From NCBI GenBank assembly GCA_963783785.1, contig CAWAOQ010000001.1:248001-312000 (forward strand): 64,000 nt of DNA. The letters run 5' to 3'. Position numbers and translations under genes: made by a program. How positions within the stretch are numbered: position 1 is the first letter of the stretch; every line of letters begins with the position of its first letter. Positions 24,088 to 36,579 of the stretch are shown piece by piece. Origin of the DNA: CADEEN01 sp963783785. Lineage in GTDB: Bacteria > Pseudomonadota > Gammaproteobacteria > Burkholderiales > Burkholderiaceae_C. The notes below the pieces were generated by a model. That model did not search any database. It worked only from the letters and a program-made list of their open reading frames with translations, and had not been told where the DNA came from.

Positions 24088-25178
24088 TGCTCAAGGGCAT
24101 CGAACAGCGGGTCGGGGCGGCCATCCACCTGCATCCGATGGACCTGACCCTGGTGCCGCTCGCGGTGACCGTGCTGCTCGGGGCGACGCAGGCCGGCAAG
24201 ACCACGCTGATGCGCCTGATGGCCGGCCTGGACGTGCCCAGCGCAGGGCGCGTGATGGCCGATGGCCGCGACGTGACCGGCATGCCGGTGCGCGAGCGCA
24301 ATGTCGCGATGGTCTACCAGCAGTTCATCAACTACCCGTCGCTGACGGTGGCCGACAACATCGCCTCGCCGCTGAAGCTGCGTGGCGCACAGGGCCGTGC
24401 CGCCATCGACGCCCGCGTCGCCGAACTCGCCACCAAGCTGCACATCGAGCCCTTCCTCAAGCGGCTGCCCGCCGAGTTGTCGGGCGGGCAGCAGCAGCGG
24501 GTGGCGCTGGCGCGCGCGCTGGCCAAGCAGGCGCCACTGATGCTGCTCGACGAGCCGCTGGTGAACCTGGACTACAAGCTGCGCGAAGAACTGCGCGAGG
24601 AGCTCTCGGCACTGTTCGCGAGCGGCGAGTCGACCGTGGTCTATGCCACCACCGAGCCGACCGAAGCGCTGCTGCTGGGTGGCTATACCGCGGTGATGGA
24701 CGCTGGCGAGTTGCTGCAATACGGGCCCACCGCGGAGGTCTTCCACCGGCCGCAGTCGATCCGCGTCGCACGCGCCTTCAGCGATCCGCCGATGAACCTG
24801 ATCAAGGCCCAGGCCGCGGTTGCCGGCGTCGCACTGCCCTCGGGCCTGGTGCTCGAGCTGACGCTGCCGCCATCGCGCACGACCACCGGCTTCCAGGCCT
24901 TGACGGTGGGCATTCGCGCCAGTGCGCTGCGTGTGCAGGCGCGCCCCGGCGACTTGAGCCTGGCCGGCACCGTCGAACTTGCCGAGATCTCGGGCTCCGA
25001 CACCTTCGTGCACGTCGACACGCCGCTCGGCGAGCTCGTGGCACAACTGCCCGGCGTGCATGGATTCACGCTCGGCGAGCCGATCACGCTGCACCTGAGC
25101 ACGGCGCAGGTCTATGTCTTCGACGCGCGCGGCGACCTGCTGATCGCCGCGGCGGATGCGGTCAACAGGAGCCATTGA
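24078..25178 (+). CDS. glpS: glycerol ABC importer ATPase GlpS
   Basis: A 366-residue ABC ATPase of the CUT1-like glycerol system GlpSTPQUV. Walker A GATQAGKTT (35-43), Q-loop Gln81, signature LSGGQ (134-138) and Walker B LMLLDEP (Asp158, Glu159) are intact. The H-loop His is replaced by Thr192 (YATTEP where YVTHDQ is expected). A C-terminal TOBE-type regulatory domain follows from about 240. A perfect AGGAGG precedes the ATG. With GlpT it forms a heterodimer on the permeases. Because H-loop and Walker motifs of GlpS pair with the signature of GlpT, this half-site appears degenerate. The next gene, glpT, begins two bases after its stop. Confidence 0.9.
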   Translation: MELMLKGIEQRVGAAIHLHPMDLTLVPLAVTVLLGATQAGKTTLMRLMAGLDVPSAGRVMADGRDVTGMPVRERNVAMVYQQFINYPSLTVADNIASPLKLRGAQGRAAIDARVAELATKLHIEPFLKRLPAELSGGQQQRVALARALAKQAPLMLLDEPLVNLDYKLREELREELSALFASGESTVVYATTEPTEALLLGGYTAVMDAGELLQYGPTAEVFHRPQSIRVARAFSDPPMNLIKAQAAVAGVALPSGLVLELTLPPSRTTTGFQALTVGIRASALRVQARPGDLSLAGTVELAEISGSDTFVHVDTPLGELVAQLPGVHGFTLGEPITLHLSTAQVYVFDARGDLLIAAADAVNRSH

Positions 25179-25179
25179 C

Positions 25180-26268
<1,089 letters not shown>

Positions 26269-26357
26269 CCGCCGGCCCGACCCGAGCGCGCTACCGCAGC
26301 GCCAGGCACGGAGGTTGCCTGATGGGCACGACGCCGAGCCGCCTCAAGTCGTGCGAA

Positions 26358-26401
26358 CGCCCCCTCGGGGGCCAACGCGCCACAGGCGCCAAGGGGGCCC
26401 C
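26358..26401. repeat. palindromic intergenic repeat, copy 2
   Basis: Core CCCCCTCGGGGG at 26360-26371, then GGCGCC and AAGGGGGCCCC running up to the glpP start codon. It belongs to the same family as 18714-18757 and 36526-36575. It fills the only sizeable gap (133 bases) inside the glycerol operon and could form a hairpin next to the glpP ribosome-binding region. Confidence 0.6.
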
Positions 26402-27275
<874 letters not shown>

Positions 27276-27283
<8 letters not shown>

Positions 27284-28088
27284 GCGCCGGTTGAAGAAGA
27301 GAACGCTGTTCCTCGTTGTCTACCTGGTGTTCGCCATCCTGCCGGTGTACTGGATGGTCAACATGTCCTTCAGGACCAACGAGGAAATCCTGTCGACCTT
27401 CAGCCTGTGGCCGCAGCACGCCACGCTCGACCACTACAAGACCATCTTCACCGATGTCAGCTGGTACTCGGGCTACATCAACTCGATGATCTATGTCGCC
27501 ATCAATACCGTGATCTCGCTGGTGGTGGCGTTGCCCGCCGCCTATGCCTTCTCGCGCTATTCCTTTCTTGGCGACAAGCACGTGTTCTTCTGGCTGCTGA
27601 CCAATCGCATGACGCCGCCAGCGGTCTTCCTGCTGCCCTTCTTCCAGCTCTACACCACCCTCGGCCTGATGGACACCCACATCGCGGTCGCGCTGGCGCA
27701 CCTGCTGTTCAACGTGCCGCTGGCGGTGTGGATCCTGGAAGGTTTCATGAGCGGCATCCCGCGCGAGATCGACGAGACGGCGTACATCGATGGCTACTCG
27801 TTCCCGCGCTTCTTCGTGACGATCTTCATCCCGCTGATCAAGGCCGGCGTCGGCGTTGCCGCGTTCTTCTGCTTCATGTTCAGTTGGGTCGAGCTGCTGA
27901 TGGCGCGCACGCTGACCAGCGTCAACGCCAAGCCGATCGTGGCGACGATGACTCGCACGGTGTCGGCGTCGGGCATGGACTGGGGGGTGCTGGCTGCGGC
28001 CGGCGTGCTGACCATCGTGCCGGGCGCGATCGTGATCTGGTTCGTGCGCAACTACATCGCGAAGGGGTTCGCGATGGGTCGCGTCTGA
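27276..28088 (+). CDS. glpQ: glycerol ABC importer permease GlpQ
   Basis: A 270-residue permease of the MalG/UgpE type, partner of GlpP. Helices include TLFLVVYLVFAILPVYWM at the N-terminus, SMIYVAINTVISLVVALPAAY, FFWLLTNRMTPPAVFLLPF, VALAHLLFNVPLAVWIL, AGVGVAAFFCFMFSWVEL and VLTIVPGAIVIWFV. The EAA loop is REIDETAYIDGYSFPRFF. Translation is coupled to glpP by an 8-base overlap. This is not the glycerophosphodiester phosphodiesterase also named GlpQ in other bacteria. Confidence 0.9.
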
Positions 28089-28100
28089 CGGAGAAAACCG

Positions 28101-28409
28101 ATGTTCGAGTGGATGGCCTGGACCTTGCCGGTGGCGGTGTTCTTTGCCTGCATCGTCGTGATGCTCGTGCTGATGACCTTCTGGGAGATCAAGTCACCGA
28201 CGGTCGAGCGTCGCGGCTTCCTGCCGATCTCGACGACACGCGGCGATCGCCTGTTCATCGGCCTGCTCGGCGCGGCCTATGTGAACCTGGCCTTTGTCGC
28301 GGTCAGCGAGAAGATGATCGTCTGGTTCGGCCTCGAGCAGGAGCCGTCGATCTGGTTCAGCTTCGTGGCCTCGATGGCACTGCTCGCGCTGGTGATGAAG
28401 AAGGGGTGA
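28101..28409 (+). CDS. glpU: small membrane protein of the glycerol importer, GlpU (DUF2160)
   Basis: A 102-residue protein with three predicted helices: AWTLPVAVFFACIVVMLVLMTF, RLFIGLLGAAYVNLAFVAV, and SIWFSFVASMALLALVM before a KKG end. A conserved-looking FWEIKSPTVERRGFLP segment follows the first helix. Such DUF2160 proteins occur in GlpSTPQUV clusters of rhizobia and Burkholderiales. Their role is unproven; an accessory subunit of the permease complex is likely. The ATG has GGAG upstream and lies 12 bases after glpQ. Confidence 0.85.
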   Translation: MFEWMAWTLPVAVFFACIVVMLVLMTFWEIKSPTVERRGFLPISTTRGDRLFIGLLGAAYVNLAFVAVSEKMIVWFGLEQEPSIWFSFVASMALLALVMKKG

Positions 28410-28485
28410 TTTAAAAGGACTCCCGGCCATTCCTTCCCAGCCGGCGGGCCCGCATGAACAACGGGAAGAACTTCTGGAGACGTCA

Positions 28486-30220
<1,735 letters not shown>

Positions 30221-30249
30221 CTTCGGCAACGGCACCAGCGGCCTGATCC

Positions 30250-30292
30250 GGCCGCGCGCGGCGGGTCGCTGCGCGCGGCCGCTCTGTTTCTT
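30250..30292 (+). terminator. rho-independent terminator of the glycerol operon
   Basis: Perfect 10-base inverted repeat: GGCCGCGCGC at 30250-30259 and GCGCGCGGCC at 30271-30280, with an 11-base loop. It is followed by GCTCTGTTTCTT, a T-rich tract. It lies 30 bases after the glpV stop, so it should end the glpD-glpV transcript before the EamA gene. Confidence 0.8.
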
Positions 30293-30310
30293 GCAAGGTA
30301 GGCTCGCCGC

Positions 30311-31279
30311 ATGTGGATCGGAACCCTGTTCGCTCTCGCGGCCGGCCTGGTGTGGGGCCTGGTGTTCGTCGCGCCGCTGCTGTTGCCGGCCTACCCGGCA
30401 GTGCTGTTGTCGTGCGCGCGCTACCTGGCCTTCGGGCTGATCGCGCTGCCGCTGGCCTGGTTCGATCGTCGGCGGCTGGCCGACTTGACGCGGGCCGATT
30501 GGATCGAGGCCCTCAAGCTCAGCATCGTTGGCAACCTGCTGTACTACCTGTGCCTGGCCGCGGCGATCCAGCGCGCCGGCGGACCGCTGCCGACGATGAT
30601 CATCGGCACGCTGCCGGTGGTGATCGCCGTGACATCGAACCTGCGCGATGCGCGGCGCGATGGCCGCCTGCCGTGGCTGCGGCTGTTGCCTTCGCTGGTG
30701 CTGATCGCCGCCGGCATCGGTTGCGTCAACCAGGTCGAGCTCGCGGCGCTGCGAGCCGATCCGCAGGCGGATCTGGCGCGCTATGCGGCGGGTGCGCTGC
30801 TGGCGATCGGCGCGGTGGCGTGCTGGACCTGGTACCCGATTCGCAATGCCGACTGGCTGCGCGCCCATGCCGAGCGCAGCCCGCGCACCTGGGCCACGGC
30901 GCAGGGGCTGGCGACGCTGCCGTTGGCGGCGCTGGGCGTGGCCTCGTTCTGGGCCTGGAGTGCGGCAAGCGGCAATCCGTTTGCGATGCCTTGGGGGCCG
31001 ACGCCGGCACGCTTCGTTGCGCTGATGCTGGCCATCGGCCTGCTCGCTTCATGGCTGGGCACGCTGTGCTGGAACGAAGCCAGCCAGCGGCTGCCGACCA
31101 CACTGGCCGGGCAGTTGATCGTGTTCGAGACGCTGGCGGCGCTGGCCTATGCCTTCATGCTGCGCGGTCAGGCGCCAGAGCCGGTCACGTTGGCCGGAGT
31201 GGCCTTGCTGGTGGCCGGCGTGATGTGGGCGCTGCGGGTGCGCCCCGAGCCGCTTGCCGCCGACGCACACCCCAACTGA
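30311..31279 (+). CDS. EamA/DMT-family transporter
   Basis: A 322-residue inner-membrane protein of the drug/metabolite transporter superfamily with ten predicted helices in two similar halves. The first helix is LFALAAGLVWGLVFVAPLLL. The GGPLPTMIIGTLPVVIAV segment and, in the second half, TTLAGQLIVFETLAALAYAFML are the paired loop-helix features of EamA domains. It probably exports an amino acid or other metabolite; the substrate cannot be read. It starts 18 bases beyond the terminator of the glycerol operon and is likely transcribed separately, and it converges with a small minus-strand gene. Confidence 0.87.
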   Translation: MWIGTLFALAAGLVWGLVFVAPLLLPAYPAVLLSCARYLAFGLIALPLAWFDRRRLADLTRADWIEALKLSIVGNLLYYLCLAAAIQRAGGPLPTMIIGTLPVVIAVTSNLRDARRDGRLPWLRLLPSLVLIAAGIGCVNQVELAALRADPQADLARYAAGALLAIGAVACWTWYPIRNADWLRAHAERSPRTWATAQGLATLPLAALGVASFWAWSAASGNPFAMPWGPTPARFVALMLAIGLLASWLGTLCWNEASQRLPTTLAGQLIVFETLAALAYAFMLRGQAPEPVTLAGVALLVAGVMWALRVRPEPLAADAHPN

Positions 31280-31283
31280 GTCG

Positions 31284-31668
31284 CTAGAACCGCACCTGCA
31301 CTCCCAGCGCCAGCGCGTCGCTGCTGCTGCGCGGGGCTTCGCCGTTGCCGCCCAGCGTGCGCCGGGGCAACGGCTGCAGGCGCAAGCCGACGCTGGGCTC
31401 GCCGCCGCTGTCATGCAGGCGCAGACCGCGGCTTGCCGGAGTGACCGGCGCCGAGCGTCGCGTCCGGCCCGCGCAACGAAGCCAGCGCGGCATCGCCGAG
31501 GCGCTTGACCGCGCTGCGCTGCTCGGCCGGCATGGCAGTGTCTTCGACCGCGGCCGATACCTGTGCTTGCGCGCCGTGGGTGACAAGGATCAGCGCGATG
31601 CCAAAGCAACTGCCGAGCAGGCTGGCGATCGCGGCACGCATCGGCAGGGATGAAGTCGGTTCGAACAT
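31284..31668 (-). CDS. small exported protein (one frame break)
   Basis: About 128 residues. A perfect AAGGAG lies before the ATG at 31668. The start MFEPTSSLPMRAAIASLLGS and FGIALILVTHGAQA form a signal peptide. The mature part has SAAVEDTAMPAEQRSAVKRLGDAALASL. After a frame change near 31440 it continues with LRLHDSGGEPSVGLRLQPL and ends in DALALGVQVRF, a C-terminal Phe preceded by alternating hydrophobic residues as in outer-membrane beta-barrel strands. Too short for a full barrel; it may be a truncated outer-membrane protein or a small periplasmic protein. The 198 bases upstream of it hold no gene and no clear signal. Confidence 0.5.
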
Positions 31669-31866
31669 CGCGCGCTCCTTGGATATGGCTGCGACCGGCA
31701 ACGTCGCAACGAGATCTTCGGCAACGCGGGGGTGCCATGCGCATCGGTAACAAGGGCAGGCGAGGGCGCCGTGAACGATGCACGGGCGACGTGGTAACGG
31801 CCGGTGGTGGCGCAGCGCGTAACAGTGAGCCGCGTAGCCAGATGCAACCACGACCGCGCGATCGCG

Positions 31867-34140
31867 TCATCGCCCCAACCACTCGGCGAGGTCGGCGGTC
31901 AGGCCGCGAAGCCGGCTCGCCAGGTACAGGCTGATGTTGTGGAGCAGCTTTGCCGCCAGCGCAGGGTGGTTCACGCGAAGGCGTTCGAAGGCTTCGGCCG
32001 ACAGTCGCAGCACGACCAGGTCGGTCTCGGCGACGGCATCGGCCGAACGGCGCTGGCCCTCGAGGACCGCCATCTCGCCGACCATCACGCCGGGTGCGAA
32101 CGAGGCCAGCCGGCGCGTGCTGCCCGCCAGGTGGACGCCGATCTCGCCCTCGATGCTGACGAAGATCGCATCGCCGGCATCGCCGGCGCGGAACAGCCAG
32201 CCGCCGCGCGGCACGTTCAACTGCGACAACTCGGCCGCCAGCAACGCCAGTTCGTCGGCGTCGAGCCCGCGCGCGAACTGGGTCTGCGCCAGCGTCAGGC
32301 GCTCGCCCGTGTGCGGCGCCAGGTCGGCCAGCAAGCGGTCTTCGGCCGCTTCGAGCGCCTCGTCGGTGGTGGTGGCGAACTGCAGCGCGGTGGTGCCGCC
32401 GGCGATCGAGGCTTCGAGGACGTGGCGCCGCGCATCACCAGGTGGCCATTCGCTGACCACCAGCGTGCAGTGCTCTCGCGCGGCGTCGCTGGCGAGCTCG
32501 AGCAGGATGCGCGCGCCGGTGCTGTCGATGTCGTGGACATGGCGCAGGTCGAGCACGATCGTCTGTGCGCTCTGACGCAGCGGCCTGAGCTGCTCACGCA
32601 GCTGATCGGCGGTGCCGAAGAAGAGGGCGCCCTGCAGCTCGAGCACGGCAATGCGCGAGCCCTGCGTGCGCAGCAGCGCCGTGGCGTCGGGCCGGCGCAC
32701 CTTGTGCGAGTGACGCAGGCCGCCGTGGCTGGCGCGGCGCACGATGCCACGCGTGTTTGCACGCACGAACAATGTCATCGCCAACAGCGCGCCAGCCAGC
32801 ACGGCCTGGCCGAGGCCCCACAACAGCGACACCGCAACCACCGCCACCAGCACCAGCCAGTTCTCGAACAGCATGCGGCGGTATGTCGCATCGGTCGCCT
32901 GCGGTGCCGGCAACGCTCGCCATTGGCGAAGCAGTGTCGTCGGCGTGCGCCACAAGGAAGGGTCGAGCACCTGCCAGCCCAGGACCATCAGCACGCCACC
33001 GATGGCGGTCAGTGGCAAGACAGCGATCGCACCGGGTGCGAGCAACAGGATCGCCAACAGGGCCAGTGCGTAGAAGCGCACGGCGGCCCGTGCGTCGGGG
33101 ACCGGGGTCACCAGCAGCAGCGTGCGCCCCGGCGCCGGTGCGCTGGCCTGGCCGCCGACCAGCGCGGAGGCGATGTTCGACAGCGCCTGCGCGCGCAGTT
33201 CACGATTGCCGTCGCGGGTCAGGCGCAGCTGGCCATCGACCACCGAACTCGTGAGCAGGGTGTCCAGCGTGGTCAGGATCGCCACCGCCAGCGCGAACCA
33301 GGCCAGCAGCAGGGTCAGCGGGCCCGCCGTCGGTGCGCTGGTCAGTAGCTGCGAGACCTGAGCCTGCGCATCGGGCAGCGCCGACAGCCAGCTCACCGGC
33401 CATTGCGGCCGGCCCATCGACGGCCCGAAGGCCGCCGCCGGCATCCGCAGTGCGAGCAAGGCCTGCACCAGCGTCGCGACCGTCAACCCGACCAGCACGG
33501 CCGGAAACCGCAGCCTCATCCGGTGCGCGATCTGCGCGGCCACGATGGCCACGATGCCGACGATCCAGCCGCCGGCGGGGATCGGTGCGCCGCTGGACAG
33601 GGCGGTCCAGCCAGCGCCGAAACCCAGGCCCAGCATCACCGGCAGGCCGTTGAGCATCAGCAGCAGGCCGACGCCTGTGGTCAGACCCAGACGCACCGGG
33701 TGTGGCGTGTACTTGACCAGCGTGCCCACGCGCAGGGCGCCGAACACCATCTGCAGCACGGCGGCGCCGGCCAGGCCGATGGCCACCAGCATCACGACCG
33801 TCAGCGTGTCGATGCTGGCGTCGGGCCGTCGCAGTGCTGGCTGGCTGGCCAGCGAGGCGACCAGGCCGGCGGCGAGCAGCGCCGTGGCCGGACGCGGCCC
33901 GCCCACCAGGCGCCCGCCGCCGGCGACGCAAGCCACGCCGTTGGCTACCGCCGAGCCCAGCAGCACCAGCCCCATGGCCTGTGCGCCGATGCCGAGCGGC
34001 GCCAGCGCGATCAGGCCGTAGGCCGCATCGAAAGGGGCCTGCGCAAGGGCGGCACCCAGCGCGGCCCCGGCCGCCAGCACTGCACGCCGCCGCCAGGTCG
34101 GGCGTGTGGTCGTCGCGCCGATGGACAACGGCGCGGCCAT
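31867..34140 (-). CDS. SulP-family anion transporter with STAS and cyclic-nucleotide-binding domains
   Basis: A 757-residue, three-part membrane protein. Residues 1 to about 445 form a SulP transport domain with 10-12 hydrophobic helices. A STAS domain follows (about 490-580), with LELQGALFFGTADQL and the conserved Ser near 536 in HDIDSTGARILLEL. A cyclic-nucleotide/Crp-type domain (about 620-735) has WLFRAGDAGDAIFV, a glycine-rich SIEGEIGVHL and GEMAVLEGQRRSA, the phosphate-binding cassette. Related fusions are known in cyanobacteria and proteobacteria. Transport of sulfate, bicarbonate or a dicarboxylate gated by a cyclic nucleotide is plausible but inferred. It starts three bases after glcF and is likely co-transcribed with glycolate oxidase. 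Confidence 0.88.
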   Translation of the reverse strand: MAAPLSIGATTTRPTWRRRAVLAAGAALGAALAQAPFDAAYGLIALAPLGIGAQAMGLVLLGSAVANGVACVAGGGRLVGGPRPATALLAAGLVASLASQPALRRPDASIDTLTVVMLVAIGLAGAAVLQMVFGALRVGTLVKYTPHPVRLGLTTGVGLLLMLNGLPVMLGLGFGAGWTALSSGAPIPAGGWIVGIVAIVAAQIAHRMRLRFPAVLVGLTVATLVQALLALRMPAAAFGPSMGRPQWPVSWLSALPDAQAQVSQLLTSAPTAGPLTLLLAWFALAVAILTTLDTLLTSSVVDGQLRLTRDGNRELRAQALSNIASALVGGQASAPAPGRTLLLVTPVPDARAAVRFYALALLAILLLAPGAIAVLPLTAIGGVLMVLGWQVLDPSLWRTPTTLLRQWRALPAPQATDATYRRMLFENWLVLVAVVAVSLLWGLGQAVLAGALLAMTLFVRANTRGIVRRASHGGLRHSHKVRRPDATALLRTQGSRIAVLELQGALFFGTADQLREQLRPLRQSAQTIVLDLRHVHDIDSTGARILLELASDAAREHCTLVVSEWPPGDARRHVLEASIAGGTTALQFATTTDEALEAAEDRLLADLAPHTGERLTLAQTQFARGLDADELALLAAELSQLNVPRGGWLFRAGDAGDAIFVSIEGEIGVHLAGSTRRLASFAPGVMVGEMAVLEGQRRSADAVAETDLVVLRLSAEAFERLRVNHPALAAKLLHNISLYLASRLRGLTADLAEWLGR

Positions 34141-34143
34141 TGA

Positions 34144-35391
34144 CTAGTCTGTCAGCGCGTCGTCCAGGACCTCGACCCAGTGCCGTACCGGCGTGGTCGT
34201 GCCGCTTTGCAGGTGCTGGATGCAGCCGATGTTGGCCGAGACGATGGCCTGGGCCTCGAGCGGGGCCAGGTGGCCGAGCTTGCGGTCGCGCAGTTCGAGG
34301 GCCAGCTTCGGCTGCAGCACCGAATAGGTGCCGGCCGAGCCGCAGCACAAGTGGCTCTCGCTGGGCGCCAGGCTGACCTCGAACCCCAGCGCATTGAGAT
34401 GGGTTTCGACGCCGCCACGCAATTGCTGGCCGTGCTGCAGCGTGCAGGGGGGGTGGAACGCAAGGCGCTTGACCGTGGTCGCCCGCAACTTTGGTTTGAG
34501 CGGCCCGACCAGATCCGGCAGCAGCTCCGAGATGTCCTTCGTCAGCGCGCTGATGCGCGCGGCCTTCTCGGCGTAGTGCGCATCCTGAGCCAGCGCGTGG
34601 CCATAGTCCTTGACCGTCATGCCGCACCCCGACGCATTCATCACGATGGCCTCGACGCTGCCGGCCGATGTCAGGCCTTCGACCAGCGGCCACCAGGCGT
34701 CGATGTTGCGGCGCATGTCGGCCAGGCCACCGTCGACGTCGTTCAGGTGGGTGCGGATCGCGCCGCAGCAGCCTGCGCCGTCGGCCACCAGGGTCTGGAT
34801 GCCGGCAGCGTCGAGCACGCGCGCGGTGGCGGCATTGATGTTGGGCATCATCGCCGGCTGCACGCAACCCAGCAGCATCAGCACCTTGCGCTGGTGCTCG
34901 CGCGTCGGCCATTGGTGTGCGCGCGCGCCGGCAGGCGCCGGCACCTTGTGCTTCAGCGACGCCGGCAGCATCGGCCGCACGATCTGGCCGAGCTTCATCG
35001 CCGGTGCGAACAGCGGCGAGGTCAGGCCCTGCTTCAGCGCGGCACGCGTCAGGCGCTCCATCAGCGGCCGTTCGACCTTGGCTTCGACGACCTTGCGGCC
35101 GATGTCGACCAGGTGGCCGTACTGGACGCCGCTCGGACAGGTGGTCTCGCAGTTGCGGCAGGTCAGGCAGCGGTCGAGGTGCAGTTGCGTCGCACGCGTC
35201 GGCGCGTGTCCCTCGAGCACCTGCTTGATCAGGTAGATGCGCCCGCGCGGCCCGTCGAGCTCGTCGCCGAGCAACTGGTAGGTCGGGCAGGTGGCAGTGC
35301 AAAAGCCGCAGTGCACGCACTTGCGCAGGATGGCCTCGGCCGCCTCGCCGTCGTGCGTGCCTTTGAACTCGGGGGCAAGGGAAGTCTGCAT
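34144..35391 (-). CDS. glcF: glycolate oxidase iron-sulfur subunit
   Basis: A 415-residue subunit carrying two [4Fe-4S] ferredoxin motifs, CVHCGFCTATCP (from about residue 25) and CLTCRNCETTCP (from about 74). Two CCG-type domains with GAGCCGAIRTH and HLCCGSAGTYS, as in heterodisulfide reductase-like proteins, follow. It passes electrons from the flavin subunits GlcD and GlcE to the membrane quinone pool. Its ATG overlaps the glcE stop (TGATG), so translation is coupled. Intact. Confidence 0.95.
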   Translation of the reverse strand: MQTSLAPEFKGTHDGEAAEAILRKCVHCGFCTATCPTYQLLGDELDGPRGRIYLIKQVLEGHAPTRATQLHLDRCLTCRNCETTCPSGVQYGHLVDIGRKVVEAKVERPLMERLTRAALKQGLTSPLFAPAMKLGQIVRPMLPASLKHKVPAPAGARAHQWPTREHQRKVLMLLGCVQPAMMPNINAATARVLDAAGIQTLVADGAGCCGAIRTHLNDVDGGLADMRRNIDAWWPLVEGLTSAGSVEAIVMNASGCGMTVKDYGHALAQDAHYAEKAARISALTKDISELLPDLVGPLKPKLRATTVKRLAFHPPCTLQHGQQLRGGVETHLNALGFEVSLAPSESHLCCGSAGTYSVLQPKLALELRDRKLGHLAPLEAQAIVSANIGCIQHLQSGTTTPVRHWVEVLDDALTD

Positions 35392-36500
35392 CAGAGGTCC
35401 GCGTACAAGCGACCGGGGTTGAAGACACGATCGGGATCGAAGGCGCTCTTCAGTGCGCGGTGAAAGCGCGCCAGCGGGGCCGACAGGGGATGGAAGGCGC
35501 CGGCGCTGCGGTCCGGATGGTTGTCATTGGCACGGAACAGCGTCGCGTGGCCGCCGCTGGCGGCTGCCGCCTCGCGCACCGCTGCCGCCGGCGCGGCGGT
35601 GCACAACCACCGCTGCGCACCGCCCCATTCGACGAGTTGCTCGCCGGGCAGCGTGATCGGCGCGGCCGTCTGCGGCAAGCCCAGCCGCCACAGCACCGCG
35701 CCGCCTTCGACGGCCTTGCGCGCGCTGACGAAGAACTCATCGTGCTGGTCACGCAGGCCTTGCCAGAACGCCGCGGCGAGCGTGGGCTCGATCGCCTCGC
35801 CGCCGAGCTGCCGGGCCGCGGCATCGACCGCCGCGCGCGCACCGGCCAGCCGCAGCACGAGCGTGTCGTTCCACCAGGCGCTGGCGGAGAGTGGCAACGG
35901 CTGGCCGCCCCAGCCGTTGAGCTTGGCCAGTGCTGCAGCCTGGTCCATCTCGAAGCGCAGCGTCGCGCTGGCGGTCGGCAGCGGCAGCACCTTCAGCGAG
36001 ACCTCGCAGATCACGCCGAGGATGCCCATCGAGCCGGCGAGCACCCGCGACACGTCGTAGCCGGCCACGTTCTTCATCACCTGGCCGCCGAAGGTCAGCA
36101 CCTCGGCCTTGCCGTTGAGCAGCGTGGCGCCGAGCAAGTGATCGCGCACGCTGCCGGCGGCGGCGCGTGCCGGCCCCGACAGCCCGGCGGCAACCATGCC
36201 GCCGACGGTGGAAGCCGCACCGAGGCGTGGCGGCTCGAAGGCCAGGTGCTGGCTGCGTTCAGCCAGCACGGCCTCGAGTTCGGCCAGCTCGGTGCCGGCA
36301 CGCACGGTCACGACCAGCTCGGTCGGCTCGTAGCTCGAGATGCCGGCGAGCGGCCGCACGTCGAGGGGCTCGCCTTGCAGCGGATTGCCATAGAAGTCCT
36401 TGGTGCCGCCGCCGACGATGCGCAGCGCGCCTTTGGCGGCGCGCGCGGTCTGCACCTGGTCGATCAGGCGGGCGAGCGCGGTGTCGGTTGCCATCGCCAT
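35391..36500 (-). CDS. glcE: glycolate oxidase FAD-binding subunit GlcE
   Basis: A 369-residue flavoprotein subunit. The N-terminal FAD-binding type-4 (PCMH) domain contains LRIVGGGTKDFYGNPL, ISSYEPTELVVTVRAGT and ASTVGGMVAAGLSGPARA, followed by QVMKNVAGYDVSRVLAGSMG. The short C-terminal FAD-oxidase domain ends in FDPDRVFNPGRLYADL. It works with GlcD to oxidise glycolate to glyoxylate. The gap to glcD (79 bases) contains palindromic repeat copy 3. Intact. Confidence 0.94.
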   Translation of the reverse strand: MAMATDTALARLIDQVQTARAAKGALRIVGGGTKDFYGNPLQGEPLDVRPLAGISSYEPTELVVTVRAGTELAELEAVLAERSQHLAFEPPRLGAASTVGGMVAAGLSGPARAAAGSVRDHLLGATLLNGKAEVLTFGGQVMKNVAGYDVSRVLAGSMGILGVICEVSLKVLPLPTASATLRFEMDQAAALAKLNGWGGQPLPLSASAWWNDTLVLRLAGARAAVDAAARQLGGEAIEPTLAAAFWQGLRDQHDEFFVSARKAVEGGAVLWRLGLPQTAAPITLPGEQLVEWGGAQRWLCTAAPAAAVREAAAASGGHATLFRANDNHPDRSAGAFHPLSAPLARFHRALKSAFDPDRVFNPGRLYADL

Positions 36501-36525
36501 CAGAGTGTGCCCCCAAGTCGCCTAT

Positions 36526-36575
36526 GGCGCCGGCCCCCCGAGGGGGCGCGACATGGCTTGAAGCGGTTCGGCGCC
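36526..36575. repeat. palindromic intergenic repeat, copy 3
   Basis: GGCGCC at 36526-36531, core CCCCCGAGGGGG at 36535-36546, spacer with GACATGGCTTGAAGCGG, and a closing GGCGCC ending at 36575. It is the same family as copies at 18714-18757 and 26358-26401, lying between glcD and glcE on the minus strand. The outer GGCGCC boxes can pair, giving a larger stem around the core hairpin. Confidence 0.6.
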
Positions 36576-36579
36576 ATGT